Shown in pieces: positions 24,244 through 33,169 of a stretch of DNA of 64,000 nt. The stretch spans positions 219,890-283,889 of the forward strand of contig NZ_ATVS01000001.1 in NCBI RefSeq assembly GCF_000420845.1, in the 5' to 3' direction. Every line of letters starts with the position of its first letter. Position 1 is the first letter of the stretch. The stretch is from Butyrivibrio sp. AE3009 (GTDB lineage: Bacteria; Bacillota; Clostridia; Lachnospirales; Lachnospiraceae). Both the position numbers and the translations under genes were made by a program. The notes under the pieces are model-generated. The model had not been told where the DNA came from, did no database searches, and saw nothing but the letters and a program-made list of their open reading frames with translations.

Positions 24244-25656
24244 TCAGCCTTCGCTGCCGCTCGTCTTCGTTAACAGGACGACGGTTTCAACATGACTCGT
24301 CCACGGGAACTGATCCACCGCAACTGCCCTGGAAATAGCATACCCATTGTCCTGTAATATCTCCAGATCTCTGGCCAGTGACGTAGGTTTGCAGGAAACA
24401 TAGATCATATATGGAACGCCGTAGCCTATGATCTTGCTAAGAGCCTTGGGATTGATACCGTCACGGGGCGGATCAAGGATTATCATATCCGGCTTGGTCT
24501 CAATGTCATCCAGGACCTTGAGCACGTCGCCTGCAATAAATTCGCAGTTATCAAGGTTGTTGAGCCTTGCATTCTCTTTGGCAGCCTCCACGGCCTCTTC
24601 GACGATTTCGACGCCGATTACCTTGTCGGCTATAGGTGCAAGAAGCTGGGCGATGGTGCCGGTTCCGGAATAGAGGTCATAGATGACGCCATCTTTCCTG
24701 ATCTTCTTCTGATCAAACAAAGATATAATGTAGCCTCTTACTGTCTGGTACAGAACCTCGGCGCTAAGGCTGTTGGTCTGGAAGAAGGAAAAAGGTGTGA
24801 TCCTGAACTTAAGACCAAGGAGCTGCTCATAGAAGAAGTCCTGTCCATAGAGGATCTCGGTTCCTTCATCAATAACCGCATCAGCTAAGGCATCGTTCCT
24901 GGTATGAAGAATACCCACGATTCTACCACTGAGCTCCAATGATAAAAGGGCATCCTTGAATCCTGTAAGATCATGCTCTTCCTGAGTTGTAGTAATAAGG
25001 TCTACCAGAATATCTCCGGTCTTTACTGCCTTTCTCACAAGAAGGTGTCTAAGGTATCCTACCTGCTTCATCCTGTGATAGAAGCTGATCTCCTTCCTGT
25101 CATACATAGGAGAAAAGTAATCCACAGTAGCAGATAGAATAGCTCTGTAATCATCATCCACAATTCTGCAGCCGCTTACGGTAACAATATCGTAGAAGCC
25201 ACCTCTCTTATGCATACCCAAAGAAAGGGGTCCACCCATGACTTCATCTCCAAAGGTGAACTCCATCTTGTTTCTGTAGGCATACTTAATGGGACTTGTC
25301 TTGATTCCCTCCCAGGTCCATCTCTCCTGCTGCCTCTCAAAAGCAGGCTGCAGGAGCTTCCTTACCTGCTGTTCCTTAAGACCAAGCTCCTTAACATAGG
25401 GCATCGTCAGATAACTGCAGCCGCCGCATTTACCGAAATGTATGCAGGGACTCTCATGGGAATCCGAAGGCTCCTCCAGGACTTCCAGTAGTCTCCCCTC
25501 TGCCTTATCCTTACGAACTTTCTGTATCTGAACCGATACCTTTTGATCGGGAAGGACGTTCTTGACAACGACCTTCCCTTCTTCTGTTTCAATTATTCCT
25601 TTATTGGGGAATTCTACGCGTTTAACAATTCCCTCGATTATATCTTTTTTCTTCAC
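24244..25656 (-). CDS. rlmD: 23S rRNA (uracil-C5)-methyltransferase, RlmD/RumA family
   Basis: 470 residues. An N-terminal TRAM domain (about 5-60) binds RNA. The iron-sulfur cysteines are in CIHFGKCGGCSY (about 72-83). The SAM site is IYDLYSGTGTIAQLLAP, and the catalytic region has DPPRDGINPK and the nucleophile Cys in YVSCKPTSLARDL. It methylates C5 of a uridine in 23S rRNA (U747/U1939 type) using SAM. The start is a GTG; an AAGGA lies upstream within the end of the preceding small gene. Family member choice between RlmD and RlmCD is not settled by sequence reading. Confidence 0.92.
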   Translation of the reverse strand: MKKKDIIEGIVKRVEFPNKGIIETEEGKVVVKNVLPDQKVSVQIQKVRKDKAEGRLLEVLEEPSDSHESPCIHFGKCGGCSYLTMPYVKELGLKEQQVRKLLQPAFERQQERWTWEGIKTSPIKYAYRNKMEFTFGDEVMGGPLSLGMHKRGGFYDIVTVSGCRIVDDDYRAILSATVDYFSPMYDRKEISFYHRMKQVGYLRHLLVRKAVKTGDILVDLITTTQEEHDLTGFKDALLSLELSGRIVGILHTRNDALADAVIDEGTEILYGQDFFYEQLLGLKFRITPFSFFQTNSLSAEVLYQTVRGYIISLFDQKKIRKDGVIYDLYSGTGTIAQLLAPIADKVIGVEIVEEAVEAAKENARLNNLDNCEFIAGDVLKVLDDIETKPDMIILDPPRDGINPKALSKIIGYGVPYMIYVSCKPTSLARDLEILQDNGYAISRAVAVDQFPWTSHVETVVLLTKTSGSEG

Positions 25657-25665
25657 TCTTAATTC

Positions 25666-25932
25666 TTAACTTTCCTTCATGAAGTCGTCATCGTCGAAAT
25701 CATCATCGAAATCGTCGAAGTCGTCATCATAATAATCATCTTCAAATGCCGGTGTCATGTAGCGGTATACGAGGTATGAAATGATTGCTACAGCCGAAAT
25801 CGATCCAAGTACAGCAAGGATCCACAGGATCACGTTGGAAGGCTTCTTGGCGTTAGCGGCTTCCCTCTTATCAAGAAGTTCGTTGATACGTGTCAGTTCA
25901 ATAATGTCATCAATCTTAGATTTTACTTCCAT
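25666..25932 (-). CDS. Small membrane protein with poly-Asp tail
   Basis: 88 residues. One membrane segment (about ILWILAVLGSISAVAIISYLV, residues 40-60) is followed by a strongly acidic cytoplasmic or external tail of Asp/Tyr/Phe (DDYYDDDFDDF and on). The N-terminal 35 residues are a charged helix. It is the kind of conserved hypothetical found next to rlmD or pcrA in Lachnospiraceae. GGAGGGG precedes the ATG at 25932. Function unknown; it stands 62 bases downstream of pcrA. Confidence 0.75.
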   Translation of the reverse strand: MEVKSKIDDIIELTRINELLDKREAANAKKPSNVILWILAVLGSISAVAIISYLVYRYMTPAFEDDYYDDDFDDFDDDFDDDDFMKES

Positions 25933-25993
25933 TTGTAGCCCCTCCATTTGTTAATATGTCAATATCATTATAATTATACCACATTAATGACCC

Positions 25994-28474
25994 TTACAGT
26001 TTCTGTAACTTGGCAAAAGCAGCATACATAACCTTCTGCCCGCAGTCATCGAACATTACCGTAACCTTATAATCTCTTGGTCCTTTCTCAAGGGCAGTAA
26101 CCGTTCCCACGCCATACTTCACATGGGAAACTCTGTCTCCCTCGCCGTAATCCGGCTGAGAAGTTGTAGTTGGCATTCCCTTGGAAAGGCCTGCCAATGA
26201 ACCTTTGGTGTAAGTCTTGGCAGCTGAGGCGATGTATGGCTTGTCCTGAGGAACAGCTCTTGGCTTCACCGGTGCCGGTTTAGCCTTGATCTTGTAGGTA
26301 TTGGCAAGCGGTGAACTGCCGCCGGTGTATCCTGTGCCGGGCTTGTAGGTACTCTTTATGCCGGATCTGCCGCCGGAACCACTGCCGGATGAGCTGCCTG
26401 CTCCATAGCCCTCCATGCCGCTCTCATAGGCCCCTCTTCCCTTGAAGGTGTACTCAACGCCGTCGTACTCATCTATAGAGTCATCGTCATCATCCATCAT
26501 AAAAGAGGGCAACGACGAAGCTCTGGAGGTCTTCTCGATAAGGTCCCTTGGAATCTCATTTACAAATCTGCTGACATCATTAAAAAGAGTCTGTCCTCTA
26601 ACCATTCTCCTCTTTGCATAGGTAAGGGTGAGGTGTCTCTTGGCTCTTGTGATTCCCACATAAGCAAGACGTCTCTCCTCCTCAATGGCCTCAGGATCTG
26701 CATCTTCGTTCTGCAAAGTCATGTAGCTGGGGAAAACGCCCTCTTCCATGCCCGCAAGATAAACATGTTCAAACTCAAGTCCCTTGGCGCTGTGAAGGGT
26801 CATAAGAAGAACCTTCTCGTTGTCCTCGCCTATTCTGTCGATGTCGGCAACCAGAGCAACTTCCTCCAAAAATCCCGTAAGGGAAGGAAGCTCTGTCTCC
26901 TCGTTCTCCTCATAGGCTGCTGCCTTGGAAATAAGTTCGTCCACGTTCTGGGCTCTGTCGTTATCGCCGCTGTCATCGTCATCATCCAGCGTCTTCAGAT
27001 AGTCCATATATCCTATAGTATCGATCACATCCTTGATGAGTTCTTCAAGAGACATCATCTTCTGTCTGGTTCTGAAGGCCCTTATCATCGTAACGAAATC
27101 TGTCAGCTTGCTTGTACTTCTTGATACAGCCACGATCTGATCTGCTTCGCAGAGGGCGTCAAAAAAGGTTATCTGCCTCTCGTCAGCATAATTCTGAACG
27201 TAATCGATAGTTGTCCCGCCGATACCTCTCTTGGGAACATTAATTATTCTTTTTACAGCAACGTCGTCCCTGCCGCTGTCAATTACCTTGAGGTATGCGA
27301 GAATGTCCTTGATCTCACGCCTTGAATAGAAGTTGGTGCCGCCCACGATATCATAGGGGATACCCTCGTGAACAAAGCGCTCCTCCAGAAGTCTCGACTG
27401 TGCATTGGTTCTGTACAAAACAGCGCAATCGCTGTAGGATAATTTGCCGTTTCTCTTGAGCTTGCCTATATCCGAAGCAATAAACTCTGCCTCGTCGTAT
27501 CCGGTGTCAAACTGCATCAGCCTGGCCTTCTCTCCGTCCTTTTCATCGGTCCAAAGAGCCTTGTCCTTACGGCCATAGTTGTTTCTTATAACGGCATTTG
27601 CGGCATCCAGGATCTGCTGAGTGGATCTGTAATTCTGCTCCAGCTTGATCACCACAGCTTCAGGATATACCTTCTCAAAATCAAGGATATTCCTGATGTT
27701 GGCGCCTCTGAATCTGTAGATGCTCTGATCATCGTCGCCCACAACGCACAGGTTCCTGTACTTATCCGCCAGAAGCCTTATAAGCTCAAACTGCGCGGTG
27801 TTTGTGTCCTGATACTCATCCACCATGATGTACCTGAATCTCTCCTGATAGGAATCAAGCACGTCCGGATTGTTCTTGAACAGCTCCACCGTCTTCATGA
27901 TAAGATCATCGAAATCCATGGCGTTGTTCTTTTTAAGAGCAAGCTGATACTCGGTATAGGCCTTGGAAATCTTGGCTTTGATAAAATCGTTCCCGGATAC
28001 GGAAAAATACTCGTCCGGAGTAACCAGATTGTCCTTGCACCTTGAAATGCTGTTCATGATCTGCTTGAGCTTAAGCGTAGAGGTCTCAAGCTGATACTTT
28101 TTACAGATGTCCCTCATAAGAGTCTTGGAATCATCTGTGTCGTAGATGGTAAAATTGCTGTCGTAGCCCAGTCTGTCGGCATACCTTCTAAGAATCCTTA
28201 CGCAGCTGGAGTGGAAGGTGGAGACCCAGATGCTCTCAGCACCAAAGCCTACAATCTTATCTACCCTCTCTCTCATCTCCCCCGCTGCCTTGTTGGTAAA
28301 GGTGATTGCCATAATATTCCAGGGGTTAACGCCGCAATCATCAATAAGATACGCAACACGATGTGTCAGGACTCTTGTTTTGCCGGAACCTGCTCCCGCC
28401 AGTATCAGCACCGGTCCGTCGGTCTGGAAAACCGCCTGTTTCTGCTGCGCATTAAGTGTATCGTTTATTCCCAT
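25994..28474 (-). CDS. pcrA: ATP-dependent DNA helicase PcrA/UvrD
   Basis: 826 residues, superfamily 1 helicase. Motif I AGAGSGKTRVL (residues about 27-37), motif Ia ITFTNKAAGEMRERV, motif II VDEYQDTN, motif III GDDDQSIYRFRGA, motif IV EQNYRST, motif V LMTLHSAKGLEF and motif VI AYVGITRAKRHL are all present. A Gly/Ser-rich linker (about 685-710) leads to a C-terminal Tudor-like domain (GDRVSHVKYGVGTV) that contacts RNA polymerase in PcrA. It unwinds DNA in repair and displaces stalled transcription complexes. It may share a transcript with DUF1836 and recN upstream. Confidence 0.96.
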   Translation of the reverse strand: MGINDTLNAQQKQAVFQTDGPVLILAGAGSGKTRVLTHRVAYLIDDCGVNPWNIMAITFTNKAAGEMRERVDKIVGFGAESIWVSTFHSSCVRILRRYADRLGYDSNFTIYDTDDSKTLMRDICKKYQLETSTLKLKQIMNSISRCKDNLVTPDEYFSVSGNDFIKAKISKAYTEYQLALKKNNAMDFDDLIMKTVELFKNNPDVLDSYQERFRYIMVDEYQDTNTAQFELIRLLADKYRNLCVVGDDDQSIYRFRGANIRNILDFEKVYPEAVVIKLEQNYRSTQQILDAANAVIRNNYGRKDKALWTDEKDGEKARLMQFDTGYDEAEFIASDIGKLKRNGKLSYSDCAVLYRTNAQSRLLEERFVHEGIPYDIVGGTNFYSRREIKDILAYLKVIDSGRDDVAVKRIINVPKRGIGGTTIDYVQNYADERQITFFDALCEADQIVAVSRSTSKLTDFVTMIRAFRTRQKMMSLEELIKDVIDTIGYMDYLKTLDDDDDSGDNDRAQNVDELISKAAAYEENEETELPSLTGFLEEVALVADIDRIGEDNEKVLLMTLHSAKGLEFEHVYLAGMEEGVFPSYMTLQNEDADPEAIEEERRLAYVGITRAKRHLTLTYAKRRMVRGQTLFNDVSRFVNEIPRDLIEKTSRASSLPSFMMDDDDDSIDEYDGVEYTFKGRGAYESGMEGYGAGSSSGSGSGGRSGIKSTYKPGTGYTGGSSPLANTYKIKAKPAPVKPRAVPQDKPYIASAAKTYTKGSLAGLSKGMPTTTSQPDYGEGDRVSHVKYGVGTVTALEKGPRDYKVTVMFDDCGQKVMYAAFAKLQKL

Positions 28475-28495
28475 TAAAAAATTCCTTTATTAATC

Positions 28496-29149
28496 TCAGT
28501 TCTTTTTCTTTTGTTTCAATTCTTCCTTGGCCTTTGCTTTCTCCTCTGCATCCTTCTCGTTGATATTGTCAAGGATCTTCTCGATAAGAAGCTTTTTCAC
28601 ATAGACATCATAGGATAAAAGAGATACAAAGGAAAACATCTGCATTCTCTTTTTCTCCTCCTCTGACAGCTCCATATCATCAAAGGTGTGAAGTGACCTG
28701 TCGTATTTTTTCTTAAGATCCTCAATGAGGGGCTCCAGCTCCTCGTTCTGAAGATCATAGGCCGTGTTGTAGATCTTACTTAAGTTAAGCTCGTCGTCGC
28801 TGACATGAAATCTCTCCTTAAGCGGAGTGATCAGTGTCTGAATGTCATTGATGGACAAGATGCTCTTATAGTAATAAATGAAGATCAAAAGAATAAGATG
28901 ATCCTTGGAGTACTTCTTCCTGACAGGTGGCGGAAGAAGGTCATTTTTGGCATAGTTATTGATCATGGTCTTGGTCAGCACCTTGTCGGTGTCAGGGTGC
29001 CTTGTGGTGCGGTTAAGGCGCTCAGACATAAAGGTGGTGAGCTGATCCATATACAGATCAATATTTGGCATCTCCTCCAAAGGAATCGCATCGATCCTCC
29101 CAAGGGATGCTATAACGCTGTTCATAAGATCATCATTATCTATAGTCAT
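28496..29149 (-). CDS. DUF1836 domain-containing protein
   Basis: 217 residues. Residues about 30-110 match DUF1836, with an HTH-like opening (LTKTMINNYAKNDLLPPP) resembling MerR-type DNA-binding proteins, then a helical region. Function is unknown; the fold suggests a DNA-binding regulator. The C-terminal 35 residues are highly charged (Lys/Glu). It is placed 22 bases from pcrA and 20 bases after recN, in the operon of DNA repair and isoprenoid genes, as in many Clostridia. Confidence 0.85.
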   Translation of the reverse strand: MTIDNDDLMNSVIASLGRIDAIPLEEMPNIDLYMDQLTTFMSERLNRTTRHPDTDKVLTKTMINNYAKNDLLPPPVRKKYSKDHLILLIFIYYYKSILSINDIQTLITPLKERFHVSDDELNLSKIYNTAYDLQNEELEPLIEDLKKKYDRSLHTFDDMELSEEEKKRMQMFSFVSLLSYDVYVKKLLIEKILDNINEKDAEEKAKAKEELKQKKKN

Positions 29150-29168
29150 CTTCTTAAGTCTCCGTTAA

Positions 29169-30857
29169 TTAAGCCTTGGCCTCCATGGCCTCTCGCCTCA
29201 TTTCCCTTGCATTCTCAAGGGTAGTCTCAGTGAGTTTTTCTGCTCCGAGAAGTCTTGCGAGTTCGCCTGTGGAAGCATCTTCGTCAAGGGCATATATTCC
29301 TGTGACGGTTCTGCCCTCATCAAGCCCCTTCTCAATCATAAAATGAGTATCCGCCATTGCGGCAATCTGTGGCAAATGGGTAATACAGATGATCTGGTGA
29401 TCTTTGGCAAGGGTTCCCAGCTTGCGGGATACCTTCCATGCCGTCTTGCCGCTGATACCGGCATCTATCTCATCAAAAATAAGTGTGCTGATATCATCCT
29501 TGTCCGCAACGACAGTCTTAAGTGCCAGCATAATTCTGGACAGCTCACCGCCGCTGGCTATTTTTTCAAGAGGTCGAAGCTCCTCGCCGGGGTTGGTGGA
29601 AATCATAAATTCCACATCATCATACCCTCTGGAAGATACCTTTTCCTCATCACTTCTAACATCAATCTCAAATCTGACATCAAGGAAGTTAAGGTCAATA
29701 AGTGCCTCCTTAAGCTTATCCTTAAGGGATGCGGCGCCTTTTTTCCTTATGTCGGATATCTTCTTGCAAAGCTTCAAAACTTCCTCTTTTGAGGCCTCAT
29801 ATTCTCTTGACAGCTTGCTTCTGTACTCATCAAGGTCTGACAGCGTATCCAGTCTTTGCTGCTTCTCATCAAGGGCCTTCAAAACCGACTGAAGGCTTCC
29901 GCCGTACTTATCCTTCAGATGGTTGATAAGATTAAGTCTGTCCTCTGTGGTCTGAAACTCCTCATCGTCAAACTCCAGATCCTTGATATAGCCTGACAAA
30001 GACCTGTTGAAATCACTGAGAAGATTCTCCACATCTGAGAGCTGATCCAGAAGTCCCTGGAGCTCTTGATCATAGTAAGCAACCGATGACAATTCCCTTA
30101 CGGCTCTTCCAATGATATCTGAGGCACTCTCCTCGGAATCCCCTGAGCCCGTCATGGCTGCTGCCGTATAGGCTGCCTCGGAGATCTTCCTGCTGTTGAC
30201 CATCTTGTGGTAGGCGCTCTCAAGCTTCTCATCTTCGCCTATAACCACCGCAGCATCCGAGATTTCCTGAACTTCAAATTCCAGTAGTTCCTGCTCTCTT
30301 ATCCTTGATGTTTCATCCATCTCGGTCTCGGAGAGTTTCTCGGAGATGTCCTTCATTTTTTTGTACTCATCGGAAAGATTATCAAACAGGTCCTTTAATC
30401 CATCCATACAATAATCATCAAGAATCTCCAAGTGTTTCCTTTTGTGAAGAAGTTCCTGATGATCATTTTGTCCGTGGATATTTATAAGAATGTTAGAGAT
30501 TTCCTTGAGCTGTCTGGCTGTTACGGTCTCACCGCCAACCTTGGACACGCTCCTATTTGGCATCAGCTTTCTCTGGATTGTAAGACTTCCGTCTTCTTCT
30601 ATGGGAATGTCCATTTCCTCAAGAAGCTGTCTTTGAGCGTCACTTTCGATTCCGAAAGTCAGCTCAACCAATGCGTATTCCTCCCCGGTTCTTATAAGGC
30701 TACCGTCAGCCTTTCCTCCAAGGGCCAGATTAACTGAACCAATCACCACAGATTTACCTGCGCCGGTCTCACCGGTCAGTATATTCAGCCCCTTTCCAAA
30801 CTCGATCTCCTGCTCCTTGATAAGAGCAAGATTTTTCACATGTAAAGTGTATAACAT
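29169..30857 (-). CDS. recN: DNA repair protein RecN
   Basis: 562 residues, SMC-like ATPase. Walker A GETGAGKSVVIGS (residues 29-41), a long coiled-coil middle, the signature SGGELSRIMLALK and Walker B LIFDEIDAGISG near the C-terminus. RecN gathers double-strand breaks for recombinational repair. Its place between argR and DUF1836 is standard for Firmicutes. The start ATG matches the family N-terminus (LHVKNLALI). Confidence 0.97.
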   Translation of the reverse strand: MLYTLHVKNLALIKEQEIEFGKGLNILTGETGAGKSVVIGSVNLALGGKADGSLIRTGEEYALVELTFGIESDAQRQLLEEMDIPIEEDGSLTIQRKLMPNRSVSKVGGETVTARQLKEISNILINIHGQNDHQELLHKRKHLEILDDYCMDGLKDLFDNLSDEYKKMKDISEKLSETEMDETSRIREQELLEFEVQEISDAAVVIGEDEKLESAYHKMVNSRKISEAAYTAAAMTGSGDSEESASDIIGRAVRELSSVAYYDQELQGLLDQLSDVENLLSDFNRSLSGYIKDLEFDDEEFQTTEDRLNLINHLKDKYGGSLQSVLKALDEKQQRLDTLSDLDEYRSKLSREYEASKEEVLKLCKKISDIRKKGAASLKDKLKEALIDLNFLDVRFEIDVRSDEEKVSSRGYDDVEFMISTNPGEELRPLEKIASGGELSRIMLALKTVVADKDDISTLIFDEIDAGISGKTAWKVSRKLGTLAKDHQIICITHLPQIAAMADTHFMIEKGLDEGRTVTGIYALDEDASTGELARLLGAEKLTETTLENAREMRREAMEAKA

Positions 30858-30930
30858 ATAAACCTCATCCTTCTAGAAAATGAGTTCCCCCGCCTTGCTT
30901 TTAAAAGCAAAATTTATTGAAAAATAAAGG

Positions 30931-31386
30931 TTAGTTTTCCTTTATCATTTTCTGCATATGTTCCATTACTTCCACTGCATCCTCATTGGTCTTAAGCGCC
31001 ACCATGATGGTGTCATCACCGGCAATACATCCGAGAACCTGCGGAAAATCAAGCGCATCTATGGCTGTTGCAAGAGCCATAGCCATACCTGAAACGGTCC
31101 TTACAACAATCAGATTCTGAGCTGTGTCCATACTAAGATATCCGGCCTTGAGAACGCTGACGTACTTATCCTGCATAACATCACTGTCTGCTGTAGTATA
31201 TACATACTTCTGTCTTCCGTCCTCTGTTACCTGCTTGGTAAGCTTCATCTGTCTGATGTCTCTGGACACTGTGGCCTGAGTTACATCATAACCTGCCTGC
31301 TTAAGAAGGCAGGCAAGCTGCTCTTGAGTCTCAACTACATTTTTGGCGATAATTTCGATGATCTTATCATGTCTGTTCCTCTTCAT
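30931..31386 (-). CDS. argR: Arginine repressor ArgR
   Basis: 151 residues. N-terminal winged helix (RHDKIIEIIAKNVVETQEQL, TQATVSRDIRQMKL) and a C-terminal arginine-binding, hexamer-forming domain with GDDTIMVALK (about 125-134). It controls arginine synthesis and breakdown. The gap to recN (30858-30930) has a palindrome TTGCTTTTAAAAGCAA but no clear ARG box. It is co-directional with nadK upstream, 29 bases away. Confidence 0.96.
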   Translation of the reverse strand: MKRNRHDKIIEIIAKNVVETQEQLACLLKQAGYDVTQATVSRDIRQMKLTKQVTEDGRQKYVYTTADSDVMQDKYVSVLKAGYLSMDTAQNLIVVRTVSGMAMALATAIDALDFPQVLGCIAGDDTIMVALKTNEDAVEVMEHMQKMIKEN

Positions 31387-31415
31387 TAATAGTTTCCCTT
31401 CCTTCTATCCTTCTA

Positions 31416-32261
31416 TCATTTATCAAACTTTTTACCGAGTACCTCAATAAAGCTGACTCTGTTAAGTTTGATTATCTTTGTTGTTTTCTTAGACTTTATG
31501 ACCTCAATCCTGTCTCCGGTCTTAAGGTCTATCACTCCGCTTCCGTCAAAAGAAGCTATGACATTCTGAACACCGTTATCTCTTCCGGGGCCTATCTCAA
31601 TAGATATCTTGGTATCCGCAGAAAGCACCATACTCCTGGAATTCAGGGTATGCGAGCATATAGGTGTTACCAGTATCATGTGCGCTGATGGCTCCACTAT
31701 CGGGCCGCCGGCAGACATATTGTAACCGGTGGAACCTGTGGGCGTTGAGATTATCACTCCGTCTGCATGATAATTGGCAAGAAGAAGATCATTGATGTAG
31801 ATATTAAAGTTAATTACCTGAATCGCCGAGCATCTGGTAACTACAATGTCATTTAAGGCATAGTCCTTTTTCTCGCCGATACTGCCCTTGATCATCATCC
31901 TGTCTTCGATATGGTAATTACCGGAGAGAATTCGTTCAAGAGCCTCATCAATGCCGCTTTTTTCGACCTCCGCAAGATATCCCATGGTGCCAAGATTGAC
32001 GCCGATTATTGGAATATCCAGGAAAGCAATACTTCTTGCCGCCTGCAGCATTGTACCATCTCCGCCAAGCACGATCACACAGTCGCTGGATTCCGGGATA
32101 GTGCTCATAAACTTCCTGGCACCTGTAGTATCAGCAGGGTTCTTCAGATCCTCCGCTATATCACAGGTCTTGCCATGAGCCTTAAGGTAATCCCTGATAT
32201 AATGCGTAACCGAAAGGTCCGCATCTTTGCTCTTATTGGTAACTATGCAAAAGTGTTCCAT
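31416..32261 (-). CDS. nadK: NAD kinase
   Basis: 281 residues. The ATP/NAD motif GGDGTMLQAA (residues about 65-74) and the conserved PTGSTGYNMSAGGP (about 170-183) identify NAD kinase, which makes NADP from NAD and ATP or polyphosphate. Standard length. It is 2 bases downstream of tlyA and part of the xseA-to-recN operon. Confidence 0.97.
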   Translation of the reverse strand: MEHFCIVTNKSKDADLSVTHYIRDYLKAHGKTCDIAEDLKNPADTTGARKFMSTIPESSDCVIVLGGDGTMLQAARSIAFLDIPIIGVNLGTMGYLAEVEKSGIDEALERILSGNYHIEDRMMIKGSIGEKKDYALNDIVVTRCSAIQVINFNIYINDLLLANYHADGVIISTPTGSTGYNMSAGGPIVEPSAHMILVTPICSHTLNSRSMVLSADTKISIEIGPGRDNGVQNVIASFDGSGVIDLKTGDRIEVIKSKKTTKIIKLNRVSFIEVLGKKFDK

Positions 32262-32263
32262 AC

Positions 32264-33166
32264 TTATACATCCAGATTTCCATGGGCTGCTGCCACAGTT
32301 CTTGTTATCAGTTCTTCCATTCCCTCAGTATGGGAAAAACCGGTCTTTTCCGCCTCAATTTCCCGAAGAAGCTTCTCGCCCTCAGCTTCGGTAAGCTCTG
32401 CAACCTGCAGATTCATCTCCGGGTCTTTTTGAATATGTACAAGGTACTCGATATTCCCTTCAGGTCCCTTGATCGGAGAAAAATCAAGATGCAGAACTTT
32501 AAAACCTGCTATCTTAGTAAAATCCACGATTCTGTGAACAACTTCCTCGTGAACCTTAGGATCTCGTACAACGCCCTTCTTACCTACCTTCTCCTTGCCG
32601 GCCTCAAACTGGGGCTTAATAAGGCACACCATCTCTCCGCCGTCCTTAAGAAGTCTTCTGGCAGGAAGAAGAATCTTGGTAAGTGATATAAAAGAAACGT
32701 CACAGGATGCGAAATCCAGATCATCTCCGATATCATCCCTTACCATATATCTGAAGTTGGTCTTCTCCATGCAGACCACTCTGTCATCGCTTCTAAGCTT
32801 CCAGTCCAGCTGTCCGTGACCTACGTCCACGGAATATACCTTGACTGCGCCGTTTTGCAGCATGCAGTCTGTAAAGCCCCCGGTGGAGGCTCCGATATCC
32901 ATGCACACTTTATCTTTTAAAGAAAAATCAAAATTTTTGACCGCCTTCTCCAGCTTAAGACCGCCTCTGCTGACATAGGGAAGCTTCTCTCCTCTTACCT
33001 CCAGCGATGTGATCTTTTCTTCGGAAAATGTGGTTCCCGGCTTGTCCTCACGCTGGCCGTTGACAAAAACATCACCTGCCATAATAAGAGTCTTGGCCTT
33101 CTCCCTTGAAGGTGCAAGTCCTCTCTCAACCAAAAGGACATCCAGTCTTTCTTTATCCTTAGCCAT
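32264..33166 (-). CDS. tlyA: TlyA family rRNA methyltransferase/putative hemolysin
   Basis: 300 residues. An N-terminal S4 RNA-binding domain (residues 5-65: LDVLLVERGLAPSREKAKTL) precedes an FtsJ-type methyltransferase domain with motif I DIGASTGGFTDCML (about 89-102) and a K-D-K-E-type catalytic pattern. Members 2'-O-methylate rRNA. The order ispA-dxs-tlyA-nadK-argR-recN is typical of Firmicutes. The last 55 residues extend past the catalytic core with a Glu-rich helix. Confidence 0.94.
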   Translation of the reverse strand: MAKDKERLDVLLVERGLAPSREKAKTLIMAGDVFVNGQREDKPGTTFSEEKITSLEVRGEKLPYVSRGGLKLEKAVKNFDFSLKDKVCMDIGASTGGFTDCMLQNGAVKVYSVDVGHGQLDWKLRSDDRVVCMEKTNFRYMVRDDIGDDLDFASCDVSFISLTKILLPARRLLKDGGEMVCLIKPQFEAGKEKVGKKGVVRDPKVHEEVVHRIVDFTKIAGFKVLHLDFSPIKGPEGNIEYLVHIQKDPEMNLQVAELTEAEGEKLLREIEAEKTGFSHTEGMEELITRTVAAAHGNLDV

Positions 33167-33169
33167 ATA

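Noticed and set aside
30858..30930. ARG box upstream of recN
   Set aside because: The AT-rich sequence and palindrome do not fit an ARG box consensus well enough.
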